Shown piece after piece: positions 44,850-53,528 of a stretch of 64,000 nucleotides of DNA (position 1 is its first letter; every line of letters starts with the position of its first letter). A program made the position numbers and the translations under genes. Below the pieces are notes generated by a model that searched no databases, had not been told where the DNA came from, and saw only the letters and a program-made list of their open reading frames with translations. Source of the stretch: Dehalobacter sp. DCA (GTDB lineage: Bacteria > Bacillota > Desulfitobacteriia > Desulfitobacteriales > Syntrophobotulaceae); NCBI RefSeq assembly GCF_000305775.1, contig NC_018866.1:2809001-2873000 (forward strand), given 5' to 3'.

Positions 44850-46598
44850 TCAAACCATCAGGTCATTAATCAGGGCGAAGACTTCCGCTTTGACACGGGC
44901 CAAGGTAGCATCCGCTTCAGCTCTGGTAGAACCTTTGATACAGAAATAAAAACGTATTTTTGGTTCCGTGCCGGAAGGTCTTGCCATGACATAGCCTCCC
45001 CCTTCAAAGGAAAAGCGAAGCGCATTCTCCCGAGGAAGATTGGTTTCTTCCGTCTTTTTCTCCAGCGCATCCCATCGGACATTTTGCTGATAGTCATCAA
45101 TAAACCGTACGCTGAGCCCCGCGACAGAAAGCGGCTTTGCCGTCCGCAGTCTGTCCATTACAGCGGCAATCCGTTCCCGGCCTTCTTTGCCGCTCAGCGC
45201 AAAAGCGACCTGTTCATCGAGGAAAGTGCCGTAACGCGCAAAAAGTTCCGCCAGTATATCCGGCAAGGTTTTGTTCTCTATCTGCTTGTAATACAATGCC
45301 GCCTCAGCCAGCAGCGCAGAAGCCTGGACTGCATCCTTATCTCTGGCATACGTACCGGCCAGGTAACCATGGCTTTCTTCAAAGCCAAACAAAAATGTCC
45401 CCCCGCCCTGTACGTCCATCTCTTTGATCTTTTCTCCGATATATTTAAAGCCGACCAGCACATTCACTGTTTTGACGCCAAAATCAGCTGCAACTGCTTC
45501 GGCTAGGTCCGTAGAGGCTATCGTCTTGACGATCACGCCATTGTCCGGCAGTCTGTGGTTCCGTCTTCTTTGATCCAGGATATAATACGTCAGGATTACG
45601 CCAATCTGATTACCGGTAAAACGGCAATATTGACCATTTCTGTCCAGGGCATATGCTCCGAGGCGATCTGCATCCGGATCAGTGGCCAGTACCAGGTCCG
45701 CCTGTGTCTTCTTTGCCAGTGTTAAAGCAAACGCAAACGACTCCGGGTCTTCCGGGTTCGGGGATTTCACCGTCGGGAACTCCGGATCAGGTTGTTCCTG
45801 TTCTGCAACCATCCGGAAAGCCGTAAAGCCCATTTTGTTAAGAATGCTTTGGACAGGCCTGCCGCCGGTTCCATGAAGCGGCGTGCAGACAATGTTCAGC
45901 TTTGTACCGTAAGTTTGCGTTAGTTCTGTATTCAGCAGACTATGGAATATCTCAGCCTGATAGGCAGCATCCACCTGATCTCCGACCATCTGGACCATCC
46001 CTTCCTCCAGGGCTCTGGTTCGGTCTGCCGGCACAATCCTCCAGTCTTCTCTTTCAGCCATCTTGGTAATGATCTGCTTAGCAGGAGCAGGCGGCAGCTG
46101 CCCGCCATCCTCCCAGTAGACCTTATAGCCGTTGTATTCCTTCGGATTATGGCTGGCCGTGATATTTACGCCGGCAATTGTCCGCAGGTACCTGACAGCA
46201 AATGAAAGCTCAGGCGTCGGCCGCAGACTTTCAAACAGGTAGACTTTAATCTGATTCACTGCCAGTACCAACGCTGTTTCCAGCGCAAAATCTTTGGAAA
46301 AATAGCGGCTGTCATACGCAATGACAACCCCTCGCTGACACGCCTCCGGTCCATGCTCCAAGATCGTGTCGGCCAGCCCCTGTGTAACTTTGCGAATAAC
46401 ATAACGATTCAGACGATTGGTTCCTGCGCCGAGAACCCCTCTGATGCCGCCGGTCCCAAACTCCAGCGTCGTATAGAACCGGTCCTCCAACTCCTTCAGA
46501 TCGGTTATTTCCGCCAGTTCCCTCCTGCTGAGCTCGTCAAAGTAATCATTTTTCATCCAAAATTTCAAGGTATCGTCATATTTTTGCTCTGAATACAT
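44850..46598 (-). CDS. pgcA: Phosphoglucomutase / phosphomannomutase
   Basis: 582 residues. Interconverts glucose 1- and 6-phosphate. Phosphoserine loop TASHNPKEYNGYK near residue 145, metal-binding DPDADRLG, sugar-binding GFEESHGY and phosphate-binding RPSGTEPKIR near the C-terminus, all in the usual order for the long bacterial PgcA type. ATG 46598 with GAGGAG ten bases upstream is chosen over an in-frame codon at 46655. It starts 13 bp after the pgi stop, so the two form a sugar-phosphate operon, feeding UDP-glucose and wall polymer synthesis. Confidence 0.92.
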   Translation of the reverse strand: MYSEQKYDDTLKFWMKNDYFDELSRRELAEITDLKELEDRFYTTLEFGTGGIRGVLGAGTNRLNRYVIRKVTQGLADTILEHGPEACQRGVVIAYDSRYFSKDFALETALVLAVNQIKVYLFESLRPTPELSFAVRYLRTIAGVNITASHNPKEYNGYKVYWEDGGQLPPAPAKQIITKMAEREDWRIVPADRTRALEEGMVQMVGDQVDAAYQAEIFHSLLNTELTQTYGTKLNIVCTPLHGTGGRPVQSILNKMGFTAFRMVAEQEQPDPEFPTVKSPNPEDPESFAFALTLAKKTQADLVLATDPDADRLGAYALDRNGQYCRFTGNQIGVILTYYILDQRRRNHRLPDNGVIVKTIASTDLAEAVAADFGVKTVNVLVGFKYIGEKIKEMDVQGGGTFLFGFEESHGYLAGTYARDKDAVQASALLAEAALYYKQIENKTLPDILAELFARYGTFLDEQVAFALSGKEGRERIAAVMDRLRTAKPLSVAGLSVRFIDDYQQNVRWDALEKKTEETNLPRENALRFSFEGGGYVMARPSGTEPKIRFYFCIKGSTRAEADATLARVKAEVFALINDLMV

Positions 46599-46611
46599 GT
46601 TACTTTTCTCC

Positions 46612-48216
46612 TCACTGTTGATCAGACGCAACCTGGTATAAAGCCTCAAATTCACTGCCGCTCTTTTGACTTATAATCCTGTTTCCCCGATTCGCTTCAA
46701 GATGCTTAAGAATCTTATAGAGCATTTCGCGGTCTACTACAGACCCGTCTGCTTCAATTTCCAATGCAATTTCTTCAACCGTTAATCCTCCAGTTTTACA
46801 CGCCCTTAGAACACGCAGGGCCAGGTTCTTTAATTGAATCATTTCCTGCGCACCTTTTTTAGCCATTTCTACAGCCGGTTGGTGATAAGCATTAACATGC
46901 ACAAGCTGGGCATACATACTCACCGTACGTTCGTATAGGGCAATTAATACTCCGATCGTTACGGGGCTGAGGTCTCTCACTGTCAGCGTAATTGATTTTC
47001 GGCCCTTGTTTGACAGGGCATTCCTCGTCCCGAGCAGAAAAGCCTGCAAATAATCACCACTGGTGCTTTCCTCGGCAATCTGGATTGAGTCTCCATCCCT
47101 GTCCTTCAGTACTTCTATGAAGGTCACAAAAAAGTTACCGGGCCCATCCAGCAGCTGCTGGATATAGGAATGCTGATCACTTGTTCCTTTATTTCCGAGT
47201 ACTGTAATTCCCTGATGGACAATATTTCCGTCCAAGTCCTTTTCTTTTCCCAGAGACTCCATGATCAATTGCTGAAGATATTTCGGGAAAAGCTCCAAAC
47301 GGTCTTTATAAGGAAGGATAACCATCTGCTTCCCGCCTTTGCCTCCTGTCAAGACGTACCACGCCAAGGCAATCAGGGCAGCAGGATTGTTTTTCGCATC
47401 TGGATTCCTGGTCAGAGCGTTACACTTCTTAGCTCCATCTAAAAGACCGCTAATATCAATCCCCTGTAAAGCCAGCGGCAGCAGCCCCACAGCAGACAAG
47501 ACAGAAGTCCGCCCGCCAACCCATTCCCAAACCGGGAAAGCGTCCAGCCAGTCCTCTTTCATCCGGATCTGATCCAATCCGCTTCCTGGCTGAGTGATAC
47601 TGACCGCATGACGGCTGAAGTCCAACCCCCGGCTTACGTAAAAATGACGAACTTCTTCCATTCCGTTGCGGGTTTCAACCGTGCCGCCGCTTTTGGAGAT
47701 TACGATCGTTAATGTTGCATCCGCCTTAGCATCCAGCTCAGCAAAAATACGGTCCATACCGTCAGGATCTGTGTTATCGATAAAGTACAGCGAACACGGA
47801 TCACCTTTCTTTCCGAGTGCCTCGGAAACAAAACGCGGTCCTAAAGAAGATCCACCAATGCCGACAACAATGACGTTCCGGAAAGGGCGTCCTTTTTGAC
47901 CACATATAGTACCCGCATGAACATCCTGCGCAAAGTATAGAATACGGTGCAGGGTATCTTTGATTGCCGCGCCTATTTCCGGCTGCGGAGCTAATTCAGG
48001 ATCACTCAGCCAATAATGCCCAACCATCCGCTGCTCGTCCGGGTTGGCAACCGCTCCCTGTTCCAAGGCCTGAATCTGGCAATACATGTCCTGCAGGCGT
48101 ATTTCCATATCATCCAGATACGTATCCGAAAATCCTGAACGGCTAACATCCACTTGGATTCCCAGTTCATCATCAAAATAAAAGTATTCCCGGAATTTCT
48201 GCCATTGTGACGTCAC
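46612..48216 (-). CDS. pgi: Glucose-6-phosphate isomerase with C-terminal extension
   Basis: 534 residues. Interconverts glucose 6-phosphate and fructose 6-phosphate. Substrate-binding GIGGSSLGPRF, ISKSGGTVETRNG and the segment SDQHSYIQQLLDGPGN with the catalytic His/Gln are visible. The core ends near residue 460. The last about 60 residues (LTVEEIALEIEADGSVVDRE, then ILKHLEANRGNRI) look like a small winged-helix module, uncommon for this enzyme. The start codon is GTG at 48216 with GAGGTG eight bases upstream. Confidence 0.9.
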   Translation of the reverse strand: MTSQWQKFREYFYFDDELGIQVDVSRSGFSDTYLDDMEIRLQDMYCQIQALEQGAVANPDEQRMVGHYWLSDPELAPQPEIGAAIKDTLHRILYFAQDVHAGTICGQKGRPFRNVIVVGIGGSSLGPRFVSEALGKKGDPCSLYFIDNTDPDGMDRIFAELDAKADATLTIVISKSGGTVETRNGMEEVRHFYVSRGLDFSRHAVSITQPGSGLDQIRMKEDWLDAFPVWEWVGGRTSVLSAVGLLPLALQGIDISGLLDGAKKCNALTRNPDAKNNPAALIALAWYVLTGGKGGKQMVILPYKDRLELFPKYLQQLIMESLGKEKDLDGNIVHQGITVLGNKGTSDQHSYIQQLLDGPGNFFVTFIEVLKDRDGDSIQIAEESTSGDYLQAFLLGTRNALSNKGRKSITLTVRDLSPVTIGVLIALYERTVSMYAQLVHVNAYHQPAVEMAKKGAQEMIQLKNLALRVLRACKTGGLTVEEIALEIEADGSVVDREMLYKILKHLEANRGNRIISQKSGSEFEALYQVASDQQ

Positions 48217-48362
48217 AATGCAATCACCTCACCCGCTGGTAATGATACTCTACCCTGGACATTCCGATTCTATACCTCGCACGATGTAAGGCATAATATT
48301 TTAATTATAGCTGAAATGAATGAAAAAGTATTGCGCAATTTGTCGTGTCAAACAGCAAATAA

Positions 48363-48404
48363 AAGGTTGCTGCCTAATGATCATTTTCATTGTGCAGCAG
48401 CCTT
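48363..48404 (-). terminator. Terminator after queC
   Basis: An 11-bp stem AAGGTTGCTGC / GCAGCAGCCTT (one G-U), followed on the minus strand by TTTTATTT, 37 bp past the queC stop. The gap 48217-48440 otherwise holds only the pgi promoter region. Confidence 0.7.
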
Positions 48405-48440
48405 ATCTCATCTTGTCCATGGTTTGATTTTCAAGCTCAT

Positions 48441-49100
48441 TTATTTCACTCCGCTGCAATATCTTTGATATCCCTCTTTCCGCAGCAGGCAAGCAGGGCA
48501 TTCCCCGCACCCATCCCCTTTAATACCGTTATAACAGGTCAACGTCTCTTCTTGAATAATCGGAAGCACACCGAGATCGTCAGCCAGTTTCCAGGTTTCC
48601 GCCTTGTCGACCCACATCAGAGGGGTATGAATCACAAATTCGTAATCCATGGCGAGATTAAGGGTTACATTCAGGGACTTAACAAAAATATCCCGGCAGT
48701 CCGGATAACCGCTGTAATCACTCTGCGAAACGCCGGTAATCAAATGTCTTATTCCCCTCTGTTTGGCAAATATAGCTGCAAACGACAGAAAGAGCATATT
48801 CCTGCCATCTACAAATGTGTTTGGCAGCCGGTCGCCCGGCAGATTTTTTTCAACTTCAATCTCCGGCCTGGTTAATGAATTCGGTGCAAGCTGATTTAAT
48901 AAACCGAGATCTAGCAGATGATGCTCAATCTGATGCTTAGCACATATTTCTCTGGCACAATCCAATTCCAGCCGGTGTCTTTGCCCATAATCAAAGGACA
49001 GGGCGACGACTTCTGTAAATAACTGTCTGGCCCAAAAAAGACAGGTCGTACTGTCTTGTCCGCCGCTAAAGACGACCAAAGCTTTTTCTTTTTTTTGCAT
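48441..49100 (-). CDS. queC: 7-cyano-7-deazaguanine synthase QueC
   Basis: 219 residues. Converts 7-carboxy-7-deazaguanine to preQ0 with ammonia and ATP in queuosine synthesis. N-terminal PP-loop ATPase motif [12 protein letters not shown], and a zinc site near the C-terminus with four Cys spaced C-X8-C-X2-C-X2-C ([16 protein letters not shown]). GAGGAG precedes the ATG. Last gene of the queD-queE-queC operon, 4 bp from queE. Confidence 0.94.
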   Translation of the reverse strand: MQKKEKALVVFSGGQDSTTCLFWARQLFTEVVALSFDYGQRHRLELDCAREICAKHQIEHHLLDLGLLNQLAPNSLTRPEIEVEKNLPGDRLPNTFVDGRNMLFLSFAAIFAKQRGIRHLITGVSQSDYSGYPDCRDIFVKSLNVTLNLAMDYEFVIHTPLMWVDKAETWKLADDLGVLPIIQEETLTCYNGIKGDGCGECPACLLRKEGYQRYCSGVK

Positions 49101-49104
49101 GAGC

Positions 49105-49773
49105 TTATACTCCTCTCTTTTCCGGATCCCAGATCACTTTATGTAGCTGGAGCTGCAGGCGCACCCCCTCCATTTTATGCTCGATCATAAATTTAACGAT
49201 CTCAGATGGCGCAATGTGTGCAAAAACAGGACTGATAAATACCGCAGTTTTCTTGATCAGGCCGTAGGTACTTATGATTTCACGCGCTCTTGCCAGGTCG
49301 CTTTGATCGCCAACCACGAATTTCACGGCATCCCGGCATGTCAAAAGCTCAAAATTCGCTAAAACCATCTTTTCCTCCATACCGCTCGAAGCAAGCTTGT
49401 AATCCATCGTAAATCCGGGACGGCGGTTAGCCTCTGTGCAAAAGGGCTTCAGGCTGACGCTGCCATTCGTTTCAATCTCGACGGAAAGTGCCGGATCCTG
49501 GCACAGCAAGTCGGTCAGGGCTGCAATACCGGGTTGTATCAACGGCTCCCCGCCTGTCAGCGTGACGTTCTTTATACCTGTGGCCAGGATCTGTTTATAG
49601 AGATCCGCTCCCGTCATTTCCCGGTAAGAAACATCCGCTTCATTAGCCCAGCGGGTGTCACAGTAAGTACATTGCAGATTGCACCCCGCAAATCTGACAA
49701 AAACAGCCAGTTCTCCTGCTCGCGGTCCTTCCCCGTTAATGCTTGAAAAAATTTCTGCAACTCTGTATTTCAT
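49105..49773 (-). CDS. queE: 7-carboxy-7-deazaguanine synthase QueE (radical SAM)
   Basis: 222 residues. Radical SAM enzyme converting 6-carboxytetrahydropterin to 7-carboxy-7-deazaguanine. The 4Fe-4S cluster cysteines are in [10 protein letters not shown] (CX3CX2C), followed by the SAM-binding [26 protein letters not shown] at the N-terminus is the QueE substrate-binding signature. Second gene of the operon, 6 bp after queD. Confidence 0.94.
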   Translation of the reverse strand: MKYRVAEIFSSINGEGPRAGELAVFVRFAGCNLQCTYCDTRWANEADVSYREMTGADLYKQILATGIKNVTLTGGEPLIQPGIAALTDLLCQDPALSVEIETNGSVSLKPFCTEANRRPGFTMDYKLASSGMEEKMVLANFELLTCRDAVKFVVGDQSDLARAREIISTYGLIKKTAVFISPVFAHIAPSEIVKFMIEHKMEGVRLQLQLHKVIWDPEKRGV

Positions 49774-49779
49774 CTTAAA

Positions 49780-50205
49780 TCACCGTCTGCCTTCGTAGAC
49801 CGCGCAATTCGCGGGCGTTTCGAACACACTAACCCTGGTCATTTGATATCCTTTACCGGCCAAAGCCTCGTAAAAGCACCTGGCAAAATTTTCGGCTGTT
49901 GTCCTGAAAGGCACCTCAATGACCCGGAAACCGTCCCGAATAAGATGTTCCAGCGTACTTTTTTGCAGCGTTCCGTCTTCCACAAGCAAGGCATGATCGT
50001 AGTCATCCGCCAGCTGCCTGAGATCCGCTTTCAGCTGGCTAAAATCAACAATCATACCCCTGGCTTCTCCTTCATCTGCGAGTGTTTCAGATTCAATTTC
50101 CACAACCACTCGCCAGCTGTGGCCATGAATGTTCCGGCACTTGCCTGGATGGCCTGCCAGAAAGTGCGCGCTGTCAAAACCGCTTTCCACCTTCAACATG
50201 TACAT
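49780..50205 (-). CDS. queD: 6-carboxytetrahydropterin synthase QueD
   Basis: 141 residues from ATG 50205 (GGGAGG upstream; the in-frame ATG at 50223 contains that site). Makes 6-carboxy-5,6,7,8-tetrahydropterin from dihydroneopterin triphosphate. Zinc ligands: His in FDSAHFL, and HGHSW; catalytic Cys in GKCRNIHGH. First gene of queDEC, controlled by the preQ1-type riboswitch and terminators just upstream. A GTP cyclohydrolase and QueF are not in this window. Confidence 0.93.
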   Translation of the reverse strand: MYMLKVESGFDSAHFLAGHPGKCRNIHGHSWRVVVEIESETLADEGEARGMIVDFSQLKADLRQLADDYDHALLVEDGTLQKSTLEHLIRDGFRVIEVPFRTTAENFARCFYEALAGKGYQMTRVSVFETPANCAVYEGRR

Positions 50206-50234
50206 ATCATGCAACCTCCCCAAGAAACAAAAAA

Positions 50235-50277
50235 AGAGCTACTGCTCTCCAAACAAAAAACTACCCAAGACGGTAGT
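50235..50277 (-). terminator. Tandem terminators of the que riboswitch leader
   Basis: First stem ACTACC / GGTAGT (50277-50260) followed by a T run at 50259-50254. Second stem AGAGC / GCTCT (50248-50235) with loop AGTA and a run of seven T's. Both lie between the aptamer and the queD ribosome site, as expected for transcription-terminating control. Confidence 0.65.
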
Positions 50278-50279
50278 GG

Positions 50280-50320
50280 TCCTAGTTTTGTTTAGAGACA
50301 GGATGGATTTCGAACTGTCT
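50280..50320 (-). ncRNA. PreQ1-I type riboswitch aptamer upstream of queDEC
   Basis: Minus strand, 41 nt: stem P1 AGACAG / CTGTCT (perfect, 6 bp) around the loop TTCGAAATCCATC, then the A-rich tail CTAAACAAAACTAGGA. Loop TCC can pair with tail GGA to form P2 of the H-type pseudoknot. The tail resembles that of known preQ1-I riboswitches. Position before queDEC and the two terminators downstream support control by the pathway end product preQ1. I inferred the fold by hand. Confidence 0.8.
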
Positions 50321-50476
50321 TTATTTTATTCATAAATTAAGCATATCATGCCAACGCTGATCTGTAAATGAGCTTTGTTAGTATTTGGGGAAGACGGCTT
50401 TTGAAGATTGCTTCTTTTGAATTTACACTTTTTATTATACAATGATAGGATAGCATTTGTTGCTGGAGGTATCCGA

Positions 50477-50674
50477 ATGCCAAAATATAAGCATTTTAAA
50501 GGCGGAATTTATGAAGTTCTCTTCACCGCCATTCACTCAGAGACCGAAGAAAAATTGGTGATTTATAAAAATTCGGAAGGAATTATTTTTGCACGGCCTT
50601 ATGCAATGTTCTTTGAAAATGTTCTAGTGAACGGAGAACTTGTCCCCAGATTCGGGGAAATAGATTCGGAATAA
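50477..50674 (+). CDS. DUF1653 family small protein
   Basis: 65 residues, soluble. It has the DUF1653 pattern: YKHFKGGIYEVLFTAIHSE and FARPYAMFFENV, ending PRFGEI. GGAGG precedes ATG 50477; a longer frame from 50408 lacks a site. Function is unknown in the family. It is 15 bp upstream of the Mn pyrophosphatase gene and probably cotranscribed. Confidence 0.85.
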   Translation: MPKYKHFKGGIYEVLFTAIHSETEEKLVIYKNSEGIIFARPYAMFFENVLVNGELVPRFGEIDSE

Positions 50675-50689
50675 AGAGGAGGATAAAGG

Positions 50690-52327
50690 ATGGATAAATT
50701 AGTATTTGTCACCGGTCATAAGAATCCGGATACAGATTCCATATGTTCTGCAATTGCCTACGCGGAACTTAAAAAAAAGCTCGGCGTGAATGCTGTGCCC
50801 AAAAGGCTCGGCGATATTAACCGGGAAACTGAATTTGTTCTGAAGCATTTCGGCGTCGAAATTCCGGAACATCTTTTTACAGTCAAAACCCAGGTGGCAG
50901 ATTTAAACGTTGATCAGGCTTTTCCCGTATCATCGGATATTTCAATTAAAACAGCCTGGCACCTTATGAAAAAGAACAATATCAAAACGATTCCCGTTAT
51001 TGATGATCATGAGCGGCTTTTAGGAATTGTAACCCTATCCGATATTACCAATAATTATATGGATGCCTTGGACAACAACACCATCGCTTCAACGAGAACG
51101 ACCCTGCGCAATATAGCCGAAACGCTGAATGCGACATTGATCTGCGGTTCCCAAGAAGATTTCGAGACGACCGGCAAGGTTGTGGTTGCTGCTGTTGAAC
51201 CCGATGACTTGCATTCGTTTGTTGAGCCGGGTGATATTGTGATCACAGGAAACCGGCTGGATATCCAGTTGAAAGCTCTGGAATACGGTACCACCTGCCT
51301 GATCCTCACCTGCGGCGGGGATCCGTCACAGGAGCTGATCGAAGAAGCCCGCAGCAGGAATATTGTTTTGTTGACGACTCCGATTGACACCTATACGACC
51401 GTAAGACTGGTGAATCAGAGCATACCGGTAGGTGCCGTCATGACCAGCCAGAACCTTATATCGTTTAACATTGATGACTTTATTGATGATATTCAGGATA
51501 AAATGTTAAAAACCAGATATCGGAGCTATCCAATTGTTGATGACAATAACCGGATCCAAGGATTTATCTCCAGATATCATCTGATTTCACAGAGAAAGAA
51601 AAACGTAATTCTGGTGGATCACAACGAAAAATCCCAGACTGTCAATGGCATTGAAGAGGCAGAAATCCTTGAGATTATCGATCACCATCGACTCGGTGAT
51701 ATTCAGACGGCCAGTCCGATTTTCCTTCGTAACGAACCGGTAGGCAGTACCTCGACGATTGTTGCCAATATGTTTTTTGAGATGGGAATTCGTCCTTCGA
51801 AGAGCATCGCCGGAATTCTTTGCTCCGCCATCCTGTCCGATACGCTGAAATTCAAATCTCCGACCAGTACCTACGTCGACAAGATGACGGCCGAAAAGCT
51901 GGCAGAAATAGCCGGGATTGACGATATGGACAAGTACGCCAATCAAATGTTCAAAGAAGGCTCTTCTCTGCAGGGAAAAACACTAAAGGAGATATTTTAT
52001 CAGGATTTTAAAGATTATACCTTTGGCAAATACAGGGTTGGAATCGGGCAGGTCTTCACCATGGACAGGGAAAAGATCTCGGAGATGGAAGATTCGCTGA
52101 TTGCGTTCATGAAACAGCTTTGTGCCGAAAAAGGCTACCATTTGCTGATGCTTTTTGTGACCGATATTCTTGACCAGGCCTCAGAAGTCTTATTTTCCGG
52201 AGAAGAAAAAGAATTAATCTCGCTTGCTTTTAACGTTGATCTGGGTGAAAACAGCGTCTGCCTGCCCGGCATCGTTTCCAGAAAGAAACAGGTTGTTCCT
52301 TTAATTTCAGCGGCTGTTGACAAATGA
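50690..52327 (+). CDS. ppaC: Manganese-dependent inorganic pyrophosphatase with CBS and DRTGG domains
   Basis: 545 residues. DHH-family pyrophosphatase hydrolysing PPi with Mn2+. Motifs HKNPDTDSICSA near the N-terminus and IIDHHRLGD near residue 328 bind metal. Between them lie two CBS segments (about 75-120 and 245-300) and a DRTGG-like domain (about 140-230), which bind adenine nucleotides and regulate activity in the family. AGAGGAGG precedes the ATG. The C-terminal part has the usual DHHA2 fold (KLAEIAGIDDMDKYANQMF). It is convergent with DUF445. Confidence 0.92.
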   Translation: MDKLVFVTGHKNPDTDSICSAIAYAELKKKLGVNAVPKRLGDINRETEFVLKHFGVEIPEHLFTVKTQVADLNVDQAFPVSSDISIKTAWHLMKKNNIKTIPVIDDHERLLGIVTLSDITNNYMDALDNNTIASTRTTLRNIAETLNATLICGSQEDFETTGKVVVAAVEPDDLHSFVEPGDIVITGNRLDIQLKALEYGTTCLILTCGGDPSQELIEEARSRNIVLLTTPIDTYTTVRLVNQSIPVGAVMTSQNLISFNIDDFIDDIQDKMLKTRYRSYPIVDDNNRIQGFISRYHLISQRKKNVILVDHNEKSQTVNGIEEAEILEIIDHHRLGDIQTASPIFLRNEPVGSTSTIVANMFFEMGIRPSKSIAGILCSAILSDTLKFKSPTSTYVDKMTAEKLAEIAGIDDMDKYANQMFKEGSSLQGKTLKEIFYQDFKDYTFGKYRVGIGQVFTMDREKISEMEDSLIAFMKQLCAEKGYHLLMLFVTDILDQASEVLFSGEEKELISLAFNVDLGENSVCLPGIVSRKKQVVPLISAAVDK

Positions 52328-52328
52328 T

Positions 52329-53228
52329 TTATTTTAACAATAAGTTCAACAGCCCAATCACGAAACCAATCAAGGCTCCCAGATTAACAACGGCGTTCAG
52401 CTCGTTTTTCATTACCGAAAGCACAAGTCTCTCAATCTCCAGAACATCCATATCATTTACCTTTTTTTCGACAACACCGGCTATATCAAACTGTTTGATA
52501 TAGCCTCCAAGCTTTTTCTGCACGAATACCGAATAGATTCTGTCAACCATACCGGTAAGATGTTTCTCCTCAATCTCAATTTTTTGCATGAATGTCGCTA
52601 AGGGCTGATTCTCAAGAACCGCCAGTTCTTCTCTCACGATTGACCGGATCATGTCCTGACCGTTTTCCTGGATGTATGCATCTACCTTTGCTCCGATCGG
52701 AGAAGCCACGGACGCAATCAATTGGTCATTGACCATCAACGCGAGCATCGTCCCATGGATCTTTTCCTTAATTGCTCTTCTGCCCTCCCGTGCAATGATT
52801 GTCCCGATATCCATCCTGGAAACTCCGGACATGATCTTGCTGCAAATGATGTTTTCGGCTTGTTCTCTCAGAACCTGATAGGCATCCTGTGAAACAAACC
52901 CAGCGAAGATATTTTTTAGAGTATGATGCTCATCCATTTCATAAAGTGAGCTGCCAATTTCCTGAACGATTGCGTTTTTTATGTTTTCTGACAAGAACAT
53001 ATTCTCTACATCTTTACTGGTTAAAAGGTTGTTCCCGACCGCATTGCCCAATGCTTTGGCAAGCTGCCCCTTTCTCTTTGGAAAAATGCCGGGAGTAAAC
53101 GGCAATGTCCAATTCCCAATTTTAATCGGGTTGATGGGCCGAAAGAGCATCTTAACCGCAATGTAGTTTGTGACATAACCGATTATAGCGCCGATAATCG
53201 GGCCTGCTGCAATTTGAATTAGATTCAT
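52329..53228 (-). CDS. DUF445 family membrane protein
   Basis: 299 residues. A TM segment near the N-terminus with GAIIGYVTNYIAVKMLFRP and LPFTPGIFPKRKGQLAK, the family signature, then a long helical, mostly soluble middle part, and a C-terminal TM (LGALIGFVIGLLNLLL). Family function unknown; Bacillus YheB is a member. GGAG upstream of ATG. It stops 1 base from the end of the convergent ppaC, with no terminator visible between them. Confidence 0.88.
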   Translation of the reverse strand: MNLIQIAAGPIIGAIIGYVTNYIAVKMLFRPINPIKIGNWTLPFTPGIFPKRKGQLAKALGNAVGNNLLTSKDVENMFLSENIKNAIVQEIGSSLYEMDEHHTLKNIFAGFVSQDAYQVLREQAENIICSKIMSGVSRMDIGTIIAREGRRAIKEKIHGTMLALMVNDQLIASVASPIGAKVDAYIQENGQDMIRSIVREELAVLENQPLATFMQKIEIEEKHLTGMVDRIYSVFVQKKLGGYIKQFDIAGVVEKKVNDMDVLEIERLVLSVMKNELNAVVNLGALIGFVIGLLNLLLK

Positions 53229-53341
53229 TGATGATTCTCCTCTGAATAAATTGGAATAAATAAGTACGGATTCGCAATACCAATGTATATTTTAGCGATT
53301 ATTCAATTATTTGTATAGCTATAATTGTACAGCTATAATTG

Positions 53342-53394
53342 TTGACAAACAAAGGGAATTTGACGTATACTTCTTATATACCCCCTCGGGGTAT
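53342..53394 (+). promoter_or_regulatory. Promoter with CsoR/RcnR-like operator before the corrinoid-activation gene
   Basis: TTGACA (53342-53347), 18-bp spacer, TATACT (53366-53371). An inverted repeat ATACCCC-CTC-GGGGTAT (53378-53394) lies over the expected start point, the same look as GC-rich operators of the metal- or persulfide-sensing CsoR/CstR/RcnR repressors. A leader of about 135 bp follows. 53229-53341 shows nothing else. Confidence 0.55.
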
Positions 53395-53528
53395 TGGGCT
53401 GCGTTCTATACCATTTGAGGGTACCTCACCGAATCCATATCAATATTATTTCAATCAATGAAGAACATTGCAGCGGGGATAAATACCAGTAAAGAAATAC
53501 ACTCAATAACTGGGGAGGGTTTCAGCAA

